Positions 53,395 through 62,415 are shown, numbered from the stretch's first letter. The stretch: 64,000 bases of DNA from an uncultured Francisellaceae bacterium (GCA_945956915.1 CAMFJH010000001.1:1-64000), one strand, 5' to 3'. Program-made: numbers and translations. Notes: generated by a model not told the origin, from the letters alone.

Positions 53395-54534
53395 CTAAGC
53401 AATACCGGCGTCTTTATCTAGCATTTTACCGCGCATTTCCATGATTTTATAATCACGCTCGGATAAAAGACCCGCCTCAAATTTACGTTTGGCATCCACT
53501 ATCATCGGCTGCCCCCGCTCTTTTAAGAGTAGACGAGTTTTGGCTGCTAGGAGTTCCACTTCTGTTCCAACCAGAATGTCTCGGACTTCTTCATCAAAAG
53601 GTAAAAACTCCCTTAAGGCGATTCGCTTGCCATCCACACTGGGTACTAATTTTTGCCATATTACTAATCTTAAAGTTTCCAGTATGTCCAAAGCGCGTCC
53701 ATGGCGCTCTTCTGCTGGAAAAGTCGAAATCATACGCCGTACTGCATCGGCTACACCGTTACTGTGTAAGGTTGTATAAACAGGGTGGCCTGTTAGGGCC
53801 GCATCAATCACCGCACTGATGGTTTCTTGATCGCGCGCTTCACCTACCAGGATCAATCGGGGTTTACGCCTTAACGCATTACGCACCCCTGCAGCAAAGC
53901 TGGGTAAGTGTCTGGGAATTTCTGCTTGGCTGATCACAGAATTGGGCATTGTGACAAAATCGTATACAAATTCTATCGGCGATTCGTAAGTTAACATTTT
54001 TCGATGGCCTTCGGGTTGTTCCGCCAAGGCTCTGATAATAGAAGCCAAGAGCGTACTTTTACCAGAACCCGTGGGACCTGTGACCACAACTGTTCCTTGT
54101 TCTGGGGCCATGTTTTTAAGAATGCCTTCTTCTAAGTCCATGGTACTGAGATCAGGAGGGGTGGTAGGAATCGTTCGAATGGTGATTTGTATACCATCAT
54201 GGCCTTCTACTTGACAGCCCGTTGCGTTTACCCGAAAACGATAGCGATCAGAACGGTTAGGACGCACTTCATAATGCGTATCCACATCTTTACCACTGAA
54301 AATTTGTGTAGTCCCGTTAGAACCATAAATGGCATTTAACATGTCGCCCACTTCGGTATTCGAGATTTTACGCATGGTAACCGGATGTAAACGGCCATGA
54401 ATTTCTGCTAAAACCGAAGAGCCTGTTTGAATGGTAATATCCGAAGCTTCTAATTTTACGCAGTGCAATAGCATGCTGTCTAAAGCTTCAGTGGTGAAGC
54501 GGATGGGTTCATCAGAGATTAAATATTCACTCAT
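53395..54534 (-). CDS. dotB: DotB, secretion ATPase
   Basis: A PilT/VirB11-type hexameric ATPase of 379 residues that energises Dot/Icm transport. Walker A is GPTGSGKSTLL (near residue 156), the Asp box LTYESPIEFVYD follows, Walker B is LILVGEARDQET and the His box is AALTGHPVYTTLHSN. The start overlaps the end of dotC by 8 bases. Confidence 0.96.
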   Translation of the reverse strand: MSEYLISDEPIRFTTEALDSMLLHCVKLEASDITIQTGSSVLAEIHGRLHPVTMRKISNTEVGDMLNAIYGSNGTTQIFSGKDVDTHYEVRPNRSDRYRFRVNATGCQVEGHDGIQITIRTIPTTPPDLSTMDLEEGILKNMAPEQGTVVVTGPTGSGKSTLLASIIRALAEQPEGHRKMLTYESPIEFVYDFVTMPNSVISQAEIPRHLPSFAAGVRNALRRKPRLILVGEARDQETISAVIDAALTGHPVYTTLHSNGVADAVRRMISTFPAEERHGRALDILETLRLVIWQKLVPSVDGKRIALREFLPFDEEVRDILVGTEVELLAAKTRLLLKERGQPMIVDAKRKFEAGLLSERDYKIMEMRGKMLDKDAGIA

Positions 54535-55324
54535 GCGGGATAATCTCAGTTTTCCAATTACGGCTATCAGCCTGTAAGGCTGGCAGTGCGGTTATGCGTA
54601 AAATCCGATCATTCACCGTTAAATCAGATCCTCCACCGGTCACCCCCATGTCCAATTGCCCTACAAAAGGTGGGCTGACCATATTTTGAGCCAATAAAGT
54701 ACGGTAACGGATCATGCCTTCGTAGTCGCGTTTTAAGCGGCCTAAATTTTCTTTATAGATAAGTTCGGCTTGTTGCATGCCAGCTTTCCAGCCTTCGAGT
54801 ATGAATTTTTTCCAGACAAAACGTTCTTCACGGGTTCTGGGTAAGAGACTTTTATCCGGTATTTCAGGTTTTGTGTAAGATAACCATAAGTAATCACGCC
54901 AAGTGGGAGGCGCTGTCACAAATTTTGCTTGGGTTAAAATTTGAAAAGTACGATCAGCAAGGCGTATCACATCAGAACCGGCAAGATGTAAGGTGTTCCT
55001 ACCTTCGGTTAAAACCGGGGGTAAGATGTTTTTGTCTAAAAGCATAGCATTGAAATTAAACAAACGATATAACATGCTTTCATTGGCGGATAAAACCAAA
55101 TTAATCTCTCGAGCACGCCAAGCAAGGCCGCCTCTGGCACCCACACTCAAAGCCGTTTCTCTTAAGCCTTGGGTACGTAAAGGGGCAAGACGTGTTTTGC
55201 CCGTATTGGCCGTTAAATCTTGTAAGGCATTGATGGTGAATCGATCAGTTTTGGCACAGCCGGTTAAAAGACATAAAAGTAATAAACCTAAAAACGGTAC
55301 ACAAAGAAAAGGTTTTTTGATCAT
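54527..55324 (-). CDS. dotC: DotC, outer-membrane lipoprotein of the core complex
   Basis: A 265-residue lipoprotein (lipobox LTGC, Cys23). Family segments include ETALSVGARGGLAWRAREIN and WRDYLWLSYTKPEIPDKSLLPRT (positions about 141-163). DotC and DotD are required for DotH assembly into the outer membrane. It overlaps dotD by 4 bases and dotB by 8 bases. Confidence 0.95.
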   Translation of the reverse strand: MIKKPFLCVPFLGLLLLCLLTGCAKTDRFTINALQDLTANTGKTRLAPLRTQGLRETALSVGARGGLAWRAREINLVLSANESMLYRLFNFNAMLLDKNILPPVLTEGRNTLHLAGSDVIRLADRTFQILTQAKFVTAPPTWRDYLWLSYTKPEIPDKSLLPRTREERFVWKKFILEGWKAGMQQAELIYKENLGRLKRDYEGMIRYRTLLAQNMVSPPFVGQLDMGVTGGGSDLTVNDRILRITALPALQADSRNWKTEIIPHE

Positions 55325-55854
55325 GCCGGTAAATATCTCACTTCAATGACATGATTTTCAGGGAATACTAAAATATGAGCCCGTTTACCCGCTTGGAAAC
55401 TGGCATTTTGTAATACTTCTGCAATCATTGTATCTTGGGTCGTAATGGTGATGATAATGGGAATCGCAGGTTCATTGCCCAATATTTTAAGACGATAATC
55501 TGTTAATTTAGCAATTTTTTCCATTAAAGGCGCCACAGGACCTGTCCAATCGATATCCACTTTACCGCCCATACCGCCTTCAGGGGTAATTAAACAAGCC
55601 GTATTAATAACGGGTGGGCTCTCGGCCTCTTGTGCGGAGGCTAAGACATTTAAAGAGCGCTCAATTGAGTTAGCTGCTAATACTAAATCATTTTGAATAT
55701 CAGCATTAGAACAGGAAGGTAAGGGGGGCTCTGGGTTGCAAGATTCTTTACAAATAATTTTTTGTTCAGTAAAATCGCATTGTTTTTGCAATACGCTACA
55801 GCCGCTTAGTCCCAGCGTAAACGATAAAAAAAATAGATAAAATAATTTAAGCAT
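55321..55854 (-). CDS. dotD: DotD, outer-membrane lipoprotein of the core complex
   Basis: A 177-residue lipoprotein (lipobox LSGC, Cys19). The C-terminal secretin-N0-like domain (VDIDWTGPVAPLMEKIAKLTDY, ITTQDTMIAEVLQNASFQAG) is typical of DotD. An extra set of cysteines (CDFTEQKIICKESCNPEPPLPSC, positions 26-48) precedes the helical linker and is unusual. It is the first gene of the dotDCB-icmT-icmM operon. Confidence 0.94.
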   Translation of the reverse strand: MLKLFYLFFLSFTLGLSGCSVLQKQCDFTEQKIICKESCNPEPPLPSCSNADIQNDLVLAANSIERSLNVLASAQEAESPPVINTACLITPEGGMGGKVDIDWTGPVAPLMEKIAKLTDYRLKILGNEPAIPIIITITTQDTMIAEVLQNASFQAGKRAHILVFPENHVIEVRYLPA

Positions 55855-55897
55855 TGATATTCAACCCTAGGCAATTAATAATAGAATAACACATTCA

Positions 55898-55935
55898 ACC
55901 ATTGAAGCAATGGTGTGGCTAAGTTGTCAACTTAG
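55898..55935. promoter_or_regulatory. Two perfect palindromes in the dotD-icmS divergent promoter
   Basis: ACCATTG-aag-CAATGGT (55898-55914) and CTAAGTTG-t-CAACTTAG (55919-55935) are both exact and only four bases apart in a 120-base gap between divergent operons. Binding sites for one or two dimeric regulators of Dot/Icm expression are inferred. Neither looks like a terminator. Confidence 0.6.
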
Positions 55936-55974
55936 GAATACGGGCTAAAATAAAACGTAAGGGGGGCGTGTCAT

Positions 55975-56313
55975 TTGGACTTTCCACAACAGTTAGCTGC
56001 AGTTGCTAAAGCAATGGGGTGTAATTATACCGTTAAAGGCGAGCCTATCGCTTACGAGCAAGTTTTTTCCCCAACAGGATTATTGCCTGCCATCATGCGA
56101 CGCGCAGACCAACTTGCTTCTTTCTGTTTAGGGTATGGTCTAGGCTTGACCTTTGAACGATCAGAAAACGCCTTATTGAATGTGGTGGTACAATGGGATT
56201 CTGTAACGCCTGCTTCTTTGCGATTACTCTGTGCGACGGATGTGTTATATGAGTTTTTACATCAGGCCCCTGCACAGGCTTCTATTCCTTTAGATGATTT
56301 GATGAACGATTAA
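55975..56313 (+). CDS. icmS: IcmS, Dot/Icm effector chaperone
   Basis: IcmS pairs with IcmW to present effectors to the DotL coupling protein. The 112-residue length matches Legionella IcmS (114). MGCNYTVKGEPIAYEQVFSP and GLLPAIMRRADQLASFCLGYGLG are typical. Start is TTG 55975, with GGGGGG about nine bases upstream; no ATG is available. icmT, R and Q do not flank it here. It is followed three bases later by icmP. Confidence 0.92.
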   Translation: MDFPQQLAAVAKAMGCNYTVKGEPIAYEQVFSPTGLLPAIMRRADQLASFCLGYGLGLTFERSENALLNVVVQWDSVTPASLRLLCATDVLYEFLHQAPAQASIPLDDLMND

Positions 56314-56316
56314 ACT

Positions 56317-57576
56317 ATGGCAGGACAAGGCGGTGGCGGCGGACAAGAACCCGGAAAAGATAACAGCTATTTTATTTTATGGCTGCTTTTTTTAATTGGC
56401 TTAATTGCTGGTGTTATTTGGTGGACGCTGCATGAACAGCTTAAAATGTTATTGATTTATGTACGTCTCATAGAATTAGAAACAGTGGCATTTTTTGTGA
56501 ATTTATTACCTTCAAACCTCATACCCCCTGAATGGTTTGATGTGGCAAGCTTTCAAGCCCAAGTGCGTTTTGATCAGCAATTTGCAGAAAGTCTTAATCC
56601 CCGTACTTTAAGTTTAAATGAAGCTCGATATATCAGTGAAAGAGCCGGAAAGTATTTACTGTATCCTTTGGCTATGTTAATTGCCGGAATAGGCTTGTTT
56701 TATTATTTACACAATATTAATATGCGGCTTAAACATAAATATAATATGCGTACCTTATTAGCCAGTGAAAAAGAAATTTGGCCTCAAGTTAAGATTGTTA
56801 ACACTTTGGATATTTTAAAAGAAGATTTAGAGTCTGGGCCTTGGGCTATGGCACAAACGCCGATGCAATATGCTAAGCAACACCACTTAAGCATTGTTGA
56901 ATCGATTGAAAAACAAGATTCAAAATTTTCAAAAATGCAAACCCCCGATTTTAAAGTTACTTTGGATAGAATGCGTGCTGAACGCGTTTTGGCTGCACAA
57001 TTAGGTCGTATTTGGCGAGGTGTTGAGGCAATGCCGCCTTATAGGCGAGCGCTGTTTGCAGTCTTTGCAGGCAGAGGAGGCCGAGATACCAAAGCCGCAC
57101 AAAATTTAGTAAAGCAATTGGCCAGCTCTGCGGCGGCCGGGCAATTGGATTGTTCGGGTGCAGATGAATTATGGAAAAAACATATTTCTAATGCTGGGAT
57201 TCAAAAAATTATTGCCTCACATGCTTATGAATTTACGGTGTTTATTTCTTTACTGATGTTTGCCCGTGAAGATGGGGTATTGCCCTCTTGTGATTTTTTA
57301 TGGGTTAAACCTTTAGACAGACGATTGTGGTATGTGATTAATACAGTAGGCAGACAAACACCAGCGGTAGAGGTGGGTGGTATTTTTGCACACTGGAATA
57401 CAGAAGCGGCTTTAAAAAGACCCCTTTCTGTTCCCATTGTGATTGATGCCGTGAATGCTTTAGAGGTGGCTTTGTCTGAAGTACTCTATATCCCCAATGA
57501 TGAAGAACGCGCTGCTATTTTAAAAGCAAAGCAAGAACAGCAAAGAGAACCTTCACTTTCTGAGACGGTGGACTAA
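56317..57576 (+). CDS. icmP: IcmP/DotM, coupling-complex component
   Basis: A 419-residue inner-membrane protein with membrane segments near residues 17-40 and 110-130. The cytoplasmic domain carries GPWAMAQTPMQYAKQH and RAERVLAAQLGRIWRGVEAMPPYRRALFAVFA. DotM binds acidic effector signals in Legionella. It lies directly before icmO, as trbA and trbC are near each other in R64. Confidence 0.94.
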   Translation: MAGQGGGGGQEPGKDNSYFILWLLFLIGLIAGVIWWTLHEQLKMLLIYVRLIELETVAFFVNLLPSNLIPPEWFDVASFQAQVRFDQQFAESLNPRTLSLNEARYISERAGKYLLYPLAMLIAGIGLFYYLHNINMRLKHKYNMRTLLASEKEIWPQVKIVNTLDILKEDLESGPWAMAQTPMQYAKQHHLSIVESIEKQDSKFSKMQTPDFKVTLDRMRAERVLAAQLGRIWRGVEAMPPYRRALFAVFAGRGGRDTKAAQNLVKQLASSAAAGQLDCSGADELWKKHISNAGIQKIIASHAYEFTVFISLLMFAREDGVLPSCDFLWVKPLDRRLWYVINTVGRQTPAVEVGGIFAHWNTEAALKRPLSVPIVIDAVNALEVALSEVLYIPNDEERAAILKAKQEQQREPSLSETVD

Positions 57577-57578
57577 AA

Positions 57579-60296
57579 ATGGCCATTCGAGGCGTTGATT
57601 CAAGACACGAGCAAGGTGCAAGACAATTAGCACGTGATACTCGTCCCATGGGCGTGCGTATTGCAGAAGTGCTTGCTAAACCTGAAACAGTTTTAGTGAT
57701 CTGTATTTCCTGTGTTGTGAGTTCATTTTTTATGCCCATGGTGATTGATGTATTAACACTGGTGTGTATAGGCTTAGCCATTTTTGGAGCTACTCGTAAA
57801 ACAGCATTGCCTTTTAGAATACCCATGTCGGCACATGCCAAAGATTATAACGATCCTATCCCGGGTTCGAACAAGCCTAAAATGGGCGAAGGGATTACTT
57901 TTTTTGGTAATGATCGGGTTAGCAATCAAGAGTTATGGTTTTCAAATGATGACATGAGAACCCATGTACTGATTTTTGGTTCTACGGGGAGTGGTAAAAC
58001 AGAAGCCTTAATTTCTATTGCTTTTAATTCTTTATTACAGGGCAGTGGATTTATTTATATCGATGGTAAAGGCGATAACAGTTTATTTGCCAAAATATTT
58101 TCCATGGTCCGCAGCATGGGTCGGGAAGATGATATGTTGCTCATTAATTTTATGACCGGTGCTCGCGATGTGATTGGTCCTCAGGAAACACGTTTGTCCA
58201 ATACCATGAATCCTTTTGCTAGGGGCTCTTCTAGCATGTTATCGCAGCTTGTTGTCAGTTTGATGTCCAGTGGCAAACAAGGGGGTGGTAATGATGATAT
58301 GTGGACGAACAGAGCCATTAACTTTGTCGAATCGTTAATGCGTGTATTAACCGTGATGCGTGATGCGGGTTATATTTTACTAGATGCAAACAGTATTCGA
58401 GATTATTTTATCTTAGAAAAATTAGAAACCATGGTTGTGGATAAGCGTTTTCCTTTAGATGAGACCAACAGTGTTTCTTTAGAACCCTATCCTAAACAGA
58501 TTTTAGAGCCTTTAACGGCTTATGTATTGAATTTACCGGGATACAATCGTCAGAAAAAAGGCAATCAAGCCTCAGAAGTACGTGAACAGCATGGGTTTAT
58601 TACCATGCAATTAACACGAACCTTTGGTTCATTAGCCGATACGTATGGACATATTATCAGAACCAATTTACCGGAAGTTGACTTAAAAGATGTTGTGCTA
58701 AACCGCCGTGTTATGGTCGTGTTGTTGCCTGCTTTGGAAAAATCACCTCAAGAGTTATCAAACTTAGGTAAAGTGATCATTGCTTCTCTAAAAGCAATGA
58801 TGGCCGGTGGCTTAGGCGATCAAGTCGAAGGGGATTATCGTGATGTGGTCTTGCGTAAGCCCACCACTGCTGCTTCACCTTTTGTTTGTATCATGGATGA
58901 ATACGGTTATTATGCGGTAGAAGGATTTGCCGTAGTACCTGCACAAGCCCGTTCTTTAGGATTTTCGGCTATTTTTGCAGGGCAAGACTTACCGGCTTTC
59001 CAAAAAGCGTCTAAAGAGGAAGCAGCCTCTATTGGTGCTAACTGTAACGTCAAGATTTGTATGAAGTTAGAAGATCCACAAGAAACTTGGGAATTCTTTA
59101 ACAAAGTGGCTGGCGAGGCTTATGTTACCAATGTCAGTGGATTCCAGATGGATGCGGGTAGTTTAACCATGAACTACATGGATACCAAAAGCGCTTCGGT
59201 GGATAAACGGCAACGTATTGATTTATTGGATTTAAAAGATCAAAGACCGGGAGAAGCCCATATCTTTTTCAAATCCAAAATTATCAGGGCCGAGATGTTT
59301 TATGCGGCGCCTAAACCTGTACAAAAAATGCGTTTGAATCAATTTTTGAAAATTGAACCGCCCACAGAAATCAAATTGATGGGGATGGATAAACGCTTGA
59401 GGCGTTTCCAGGAAGTATTTTCGATGCCCCATTACGAGATTCCAGCCTCTTTTGTCAGTGAGGATTTAGCTTTGCTGGTACGCACCCTGCAAGGTGCCCA
59501 ATACTTGAAACCGACTGAGCGGGGGGTTTCGGGCTTAATTGCGATTTTAGAACAAGAAGTTTCTAAACAGCGAGAAATCAGCACACCTGATGAAGTACAA
59601 TCGGATGAAGAAAAAATGTCTGCATTCACCAAAATTGTGGTTACGGATTTGGTTGAGCGCATGATAGGCCCGGAAAACGCCGATCTCTTCTCATTGCCTT
59701 TGGTTAGAAGGGGTAGCAGTTTAGAGGACTTAAAACATATAGAGCGCTTATGTGGCAAAGTAGAGCAAGATGCTTTGGCCACTGCCACGAGTTTAATTAA
59801 TGATATTGAAAAGGCCACAGAATTCCCCCCTCCTGTTGAGTTTTCACAAGATGCAGAAGGGTGTATAAGCGACATGGCTGATTTAATCACCATGTTTGGT
59901 GGGGAAACCGTGGATTTTGCACAGTTAGAGCAAGCTGCCATGGCTTCTACGGCAAGCACCACTTCCCCCTTTGATGAATTGCCCGATTTCCCCGATTTGC
60001 CGGATTTTGAGGATTTGGAGATGGGTAATATTAATGTGGGAGAAGTGGCAGTGGATGAGCCGTTCTCATTCACTGAAGAAGATGCGGTCCTGGCTGAGGA
60101 AATAGATCTGGATGAAGACGATGAAGACGAAGATGAGGATATTTTTGGGAGCTTAGAGGATTTGGAAGAGGATTCGGATACAGAGGAAGCCGATGATGAA
60201 GAGTCGGATACTTCTATGGAGCCCCAAGAAGGGTATCTTGAAGCGGAAGTAGAAGAATTAGAAGAGCCGGAAGATGAAGATGACGAAGATAAATAA
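57579..60296 (+). CDS. icmO: IcmO/DotL, type IV coupling protein with acidic tail
   Basis: DotL is the ATPase that recruits substrates. The 905-residue protein has two membrane segments (about 40-75), Walker A FGSTGSGKTEALI near residue 136, and Walker B CIMDEYGYYAV. After the ATPase core, the C-terminal region that in Legionella binds DotN, IcmSW and LvgA is present (from about 650). The last 80 residues are almost all Asp/Glu (for example DLDEDDEDEDED), an extension beyond Legionella DotL (783). Confidence 0.95.
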   Translation: MAIRGVDSRHEQGARQLARDTRPMGVRIAEVLAKPETVLVICISCVVSSFFMPMVIDVLTLVCIGLAIFGATRKTALPFRIPMSAHAKDYNDPIPGSNKPKMGEGITFFGNDRVSNQELWFSNDDMRTHVLIFGSTGSGKTEALISIAFNSLLQGSGFIYIDGKGDNSLFAKIFSMVRSMGREDDMLLINFMTGARDVIGPQETRLSNTMNPFARGSSSMLSQLVVSLMSSGKQGGGNDDMWTNRAINFVESLMRVLTVMRDAGYILLDANSIRDYFILEKLETMVVDKRFPLDETNSVSLEPYPKQILEPLTAYVLNLPGYNRQKKGNQASEVREQHGFITMQLTRTFGSLADTYGHIIRTNLPEVDLKDVVLNRRVMVVLLPALEKSPQELSNLGKVIIASLKAMMAGGLGDQVEGDYRDVVLRKPTTAASPFVCIMDEYGYYAVEGFAVVPAQARSLGFSAIFAGQDLPAFQKASKEEAASIGANCNVKICMKLEDPQETWEFFNKVAGEAYVTNVSGFQMDAGSLTMNYMDTKSASVDKRQRIDLLDLKDQRPGEAHIFFKSKIIRAEMFYAAPKPVQKMRLNQFLKIEPPTEIKLMGMDKRLRRFQEVFSMPHYEIPASFVSEDLALLVRTLQGAQYLKPTERGVSGLIAILEQEVSKQREISTPDEVQSDEEKMSAFTKIVVTDLVERMIGPENADLFSLPLVRRGSSLEDLKHIERLCGKVEQDALATATSLINDIEKATEFPPPVEFSQDAEGCISDMADLITMFGGETVDFAQLEQAAMASTASTTSPFDELPDFPDLPDFEDLEMGNINVGEVAVDEPFSFTEEDAVLAEEIDLDEDDEDEDEDIFGSLEDLEEDSDTEEADDEESDTSMEPQEGYLEAEVEELEEPEDEDDEDK

Positions 60297-60316
60297 AGTT
60301 AAAGCCCAGAAAAGAC

Positions 60317-60346
60317 ATCGGGCAAACAGTTGCCTGCCTGCCCGAT
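60317..60346. terminator. Hairpin between convergent icmO and HU genes
   Basis: ATCGGGCA and TGCCCGAT form an 8-bp stem around 14 bases, in the gap between two convergent genes. No T-run is present, so the terminator role is only suggested by position. Confidence 0.35.
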
Positions 60347-60362
60347 AGTATTGGCTTAAGAA

Positions 60363-60785
60363 TTAAACCATTGCTTTCAATTTCTTTAAGGCTCTTACCT
60401 TCACCACGTTGCGTGCAGGTTTTGCTTTAAAGGTCATTTCTTCACCGGTAAATGGGCTGATGCCCTTACGTGCTTTAGTAGCAGGCTTCTTGATAACGGT
60501 AATTTTCATTAGACCTGGAATCGTGAATTGTGAAGGACCTTGTTTGTTAAGGTGGGCTGCAATAATAGTGCCCAACTCTTCAAATACCAAAGAAACTTCT
60601 TTTCTTTGAAGGCCTGTCCCTGTACACAAAGTGCTATACAGCTCAGATTTGGTATAAGGCTTGCTTGGGATGGCTAATTTTTTAGCTTTAACTTTAACAT
60701 CCGTTTTTTTCACAGCTTTAGTAGTCGTGCTTTTTTTAGCGGTCTTTTTGGTGGAAGTGGTGGTTTTACGTTTGGCTGTAGCCAT
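60363..60785 (-). CDS. HU-family DNA-binding protein with histone-like N-terminal tail
   Basis: A 140-residue protein. The first ~45 residues are Lys/Thr/Ala-rich (AKRKTTTSTKKTAKKST), similar in composition to histone H1 tails. The HU/IHF fold follows: KSELYSTLCTGTGLQRKEV, FTIPGLMKITVIKKPATKARKG (47-122) and a C-terminal RALKKLKAMV. It should bind DNA as a dimer and condense or organise the nucleoid; the tail would add non-specific DNA contacts. Confidence 0.88.
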   Translation of the reverse strand: MATAKRKTTTSTKKTAKKSTTTKAVKKTDVKVKAKKLAIPSKPYTKSELYSTLCTGTGLQRKEVSLVFEELGTIIAAHLNKQGPSQFTIPGLMKITVIKKPATKARKGISPFTGEEMTFKAKPARNVVKVRALKKLKAMV

Positions 60786-61022
60786 ATATATTGCTCCTTT
60801 TAAATAACGATTTTACAAAATAACCTATAAAACAACATGAACAAAGTATACTATTACACAGTCTTTATCATTCAGCAAGGTTTTTTAAGCAAAAAAACAC
60901 TTAAAACTGTTTTATTGAATGAGAAGGTGTGATAATCTAAGTTCTTGTTGCGAAAGGCGCTCTAAAAAACAGTCTAAACTTAATTGTTAGTTAATAAACT
61001 AGTTTATATTTTTTATTAGCAC

Positions 61023-61051
61023 TTGTATTTTTTTACTAAGGCTTGTACAAT
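61023..61051 (+). promoter_or_regulatory. Promoter of the rplM-rpsI operon
   Basis: TTGTAT (61023-61028), a 17-base spacer ending TG (extended -10) and TACAAT (61046-61051) form a strong sigma70 promoter about 50 bases before the rplM ATG. The short leader includes a small hairpin (AGCAT/ATGCT). Confidence 0.75.
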
Positions 61052-61100
61052 GCGCCCTATTAGCATATTAAAATGCTGTATACACTTGGGAGCCAGGTTC

Positions 61101-61529
61101 ATGAAAACATTTAGTGCAAAAGGGGAAACAGTCAAGCATGACTGGTTTGTGGTCGATGCCAAAGATAAGGTTTTGGGTCGCCTAGCGGCTAAAATCGCCT
61201 TTATGTTAAGAGGTAAGCACAAGCCTATTTATACATCACATGTAGATACAGGTGATTATATTGTCGTGGTCAATGCTGAACAAATAGCGGTGACGGGTAA
61301 TAAAGCCAATGATAAAACCTATTATCGTCACAGTGGATATCCAGGCGGTTTAAAGGCTGAGACCTTTGAAAAATTAATTAAAAGACAGCCTGCGCAGATC
61401 CTTGAAAAAGCAGTTAAAGGTATGTTGCCTAAAAATCCATTAGGGCGTGCCATGTTTAGCAAATTAAAGGTGTATATGGGTGCCGAACACCCGCATACGG
61501 CGCAACAACCATCAGTGTTAGAAATTTAA
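61101..61529 (+). CDS. rplM: 50S ribosomal protein L13
   Basis: A 142-residue protein matching the family length. [22 protein letters not shown] at positions 2-23, [30 protein letters not shown] and [11 protein letters not shown] are all L13 hallmarks. ATG 61101 is used because the upstream frame extension overlaps the promoter. rpsI follows 11 bases later, the standard operon. Confidence 0.97.
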   Translation: MKTFSAKGETVKHDWFVVDAKDKVLGRLAAKIAFMLRGKHKPIYTSHVDTGDYIVVVNAEQIAVTGNKANDKTYYRHSGYPGGLKAETFEKLIKRQPAQILEKAVKGMLPKNPLGRAMFSKLKVYMGAEHPHTAQQPSVLEI

Positions 61530-61540
61530 CTAGGTAAAAT

Positions 61541-62035
61541 ATGGTATCTAAATCAACAGCGGCAACAGCCACAAAAAAGAAACAGCAATATTATGGAACA
61601 GGTCGTCGTAAGACATCCACAGCCAGAGTCTTTTTAAGACCCGGCAGCGGTAAGCTGACGATTAATCGTAGTGAATTAGATAAGTATTTTGGCCTGGCTA
61701 CCGCCCGTATGCAGGTTATGATGCCTTTAGAATTGATGCAGGCAACCGAGCAATTTGATATCACCATCACCGTTAAGGGTGGGGGGATTATGGGCCAAGC
61801 AGGTGCTATTCGTCATGGTATCACCCGTGCATTAATGGCTTATGATGAAACCGATGCGCCCGTTGTTGTAGCAACAGATTCTGAAGGTGCTGAAAAAGAT
61901 GCCGACGAAGGACCTTTGTCTTTTAGACGTCAATTACGTAAAGCTGGCTTTGTAACACGTGATCCTCGTAAAGTGGAACGTAAGAAAGTGGGTCATCGTA
62001 AAGCACGTAAGAAATCTCAATACTCTAAACGATAA
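61541..62035 (+). CDS. rpsI: 30S ribosomal protein S9 with internal insertion
   Basis: S9 with the conserved [19 protein letters not shown] start, [21 protein letters not shown] and the C-terminal QYSKR that reaches towards the P-site tRNA. The protein has 164 residues against about 130 in E. coli. It has a 14-residue N-terminal extension and an acidic insertion at about residues 105-128 ([20 protein letters not shown]) between ALMAYDE and [10 protein letters not shown]. Confidence 0.96.
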   Translation: MVSKSTAATATKKKQQYYGTGRRKTSTARVFLRPGSGKLTINRSELDKYFGLATARMQVMMPLELMQATEQFDITITVKGGGIMGQAGAIRHGITRALMAYDETDAPVVVATDSEGAEKDADEGPLSFRRQLRKAGFVTRDPRKVERKKVGHRKARKKSQYSKR

Positions 62036-62056
62036 TAATATCGACTTTGATGGCAC

Positions 62057-62130
62057 TGGGGGATCGTCTAGTGGTAGGACCGCGGACTCTGACTCCGCTA
62101 ACCTAGGTTCGAATCCTAGTCCCCCAGCCA
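62057..62130 (+). tRNA. tRNA-Gln (anticodon CUG)
   Basis: A full cloverleaf: acceptor arms TGGGGGA and TCCCCCA, anticodon stem GCGGA/TCCGC with loop CTCTGAC (anticodon CTG), T arm with GGTTCGAATCC, discriminator G and encoded CCA at 62128-62130. It lies 21 bases after the rpsI stop. Confidence 0.95.
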
Positions 62131-62415
62131 AGTTCTCTTCTCCTCGCCTTACTGAGGTTACACGAGATTTAATCAGATGAGGTAGCCCAGCCCCTTTGAA
62201 AAAGCAGCCAACAGCATTCATTATTTTTTGAATTTATAAGAACACTAAAATGCTGTTGGGGGATTTTACCTAAAGGATTTTTAATAATATATCTACAAAA
62301 TAACATTAACGGCATACAATTTCTATTTTGCTGTGGTAAGATGTTTGGACATAAGAACTCACTAAATGAGTGCATATGTAACATTAGTTTAATTTTAATT
62401 ATTCGGAGAACGACT

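Noticed and set aside
61934..62221. Open frames on both strands running across tRNA-Gln.
   Set aside because: They overlap rpsI and the tRNA and have no start signals.
62209..62258. Inverted repeat CAACAGCATT/AATGCTGTTG downstream of tRNA-Gln.
   Set aside because: The 30-base AT-rich loop and absence of a following T-run make a terminator doubtful; no attachment-site duplication of the tRNA 3' end was seen in the window.
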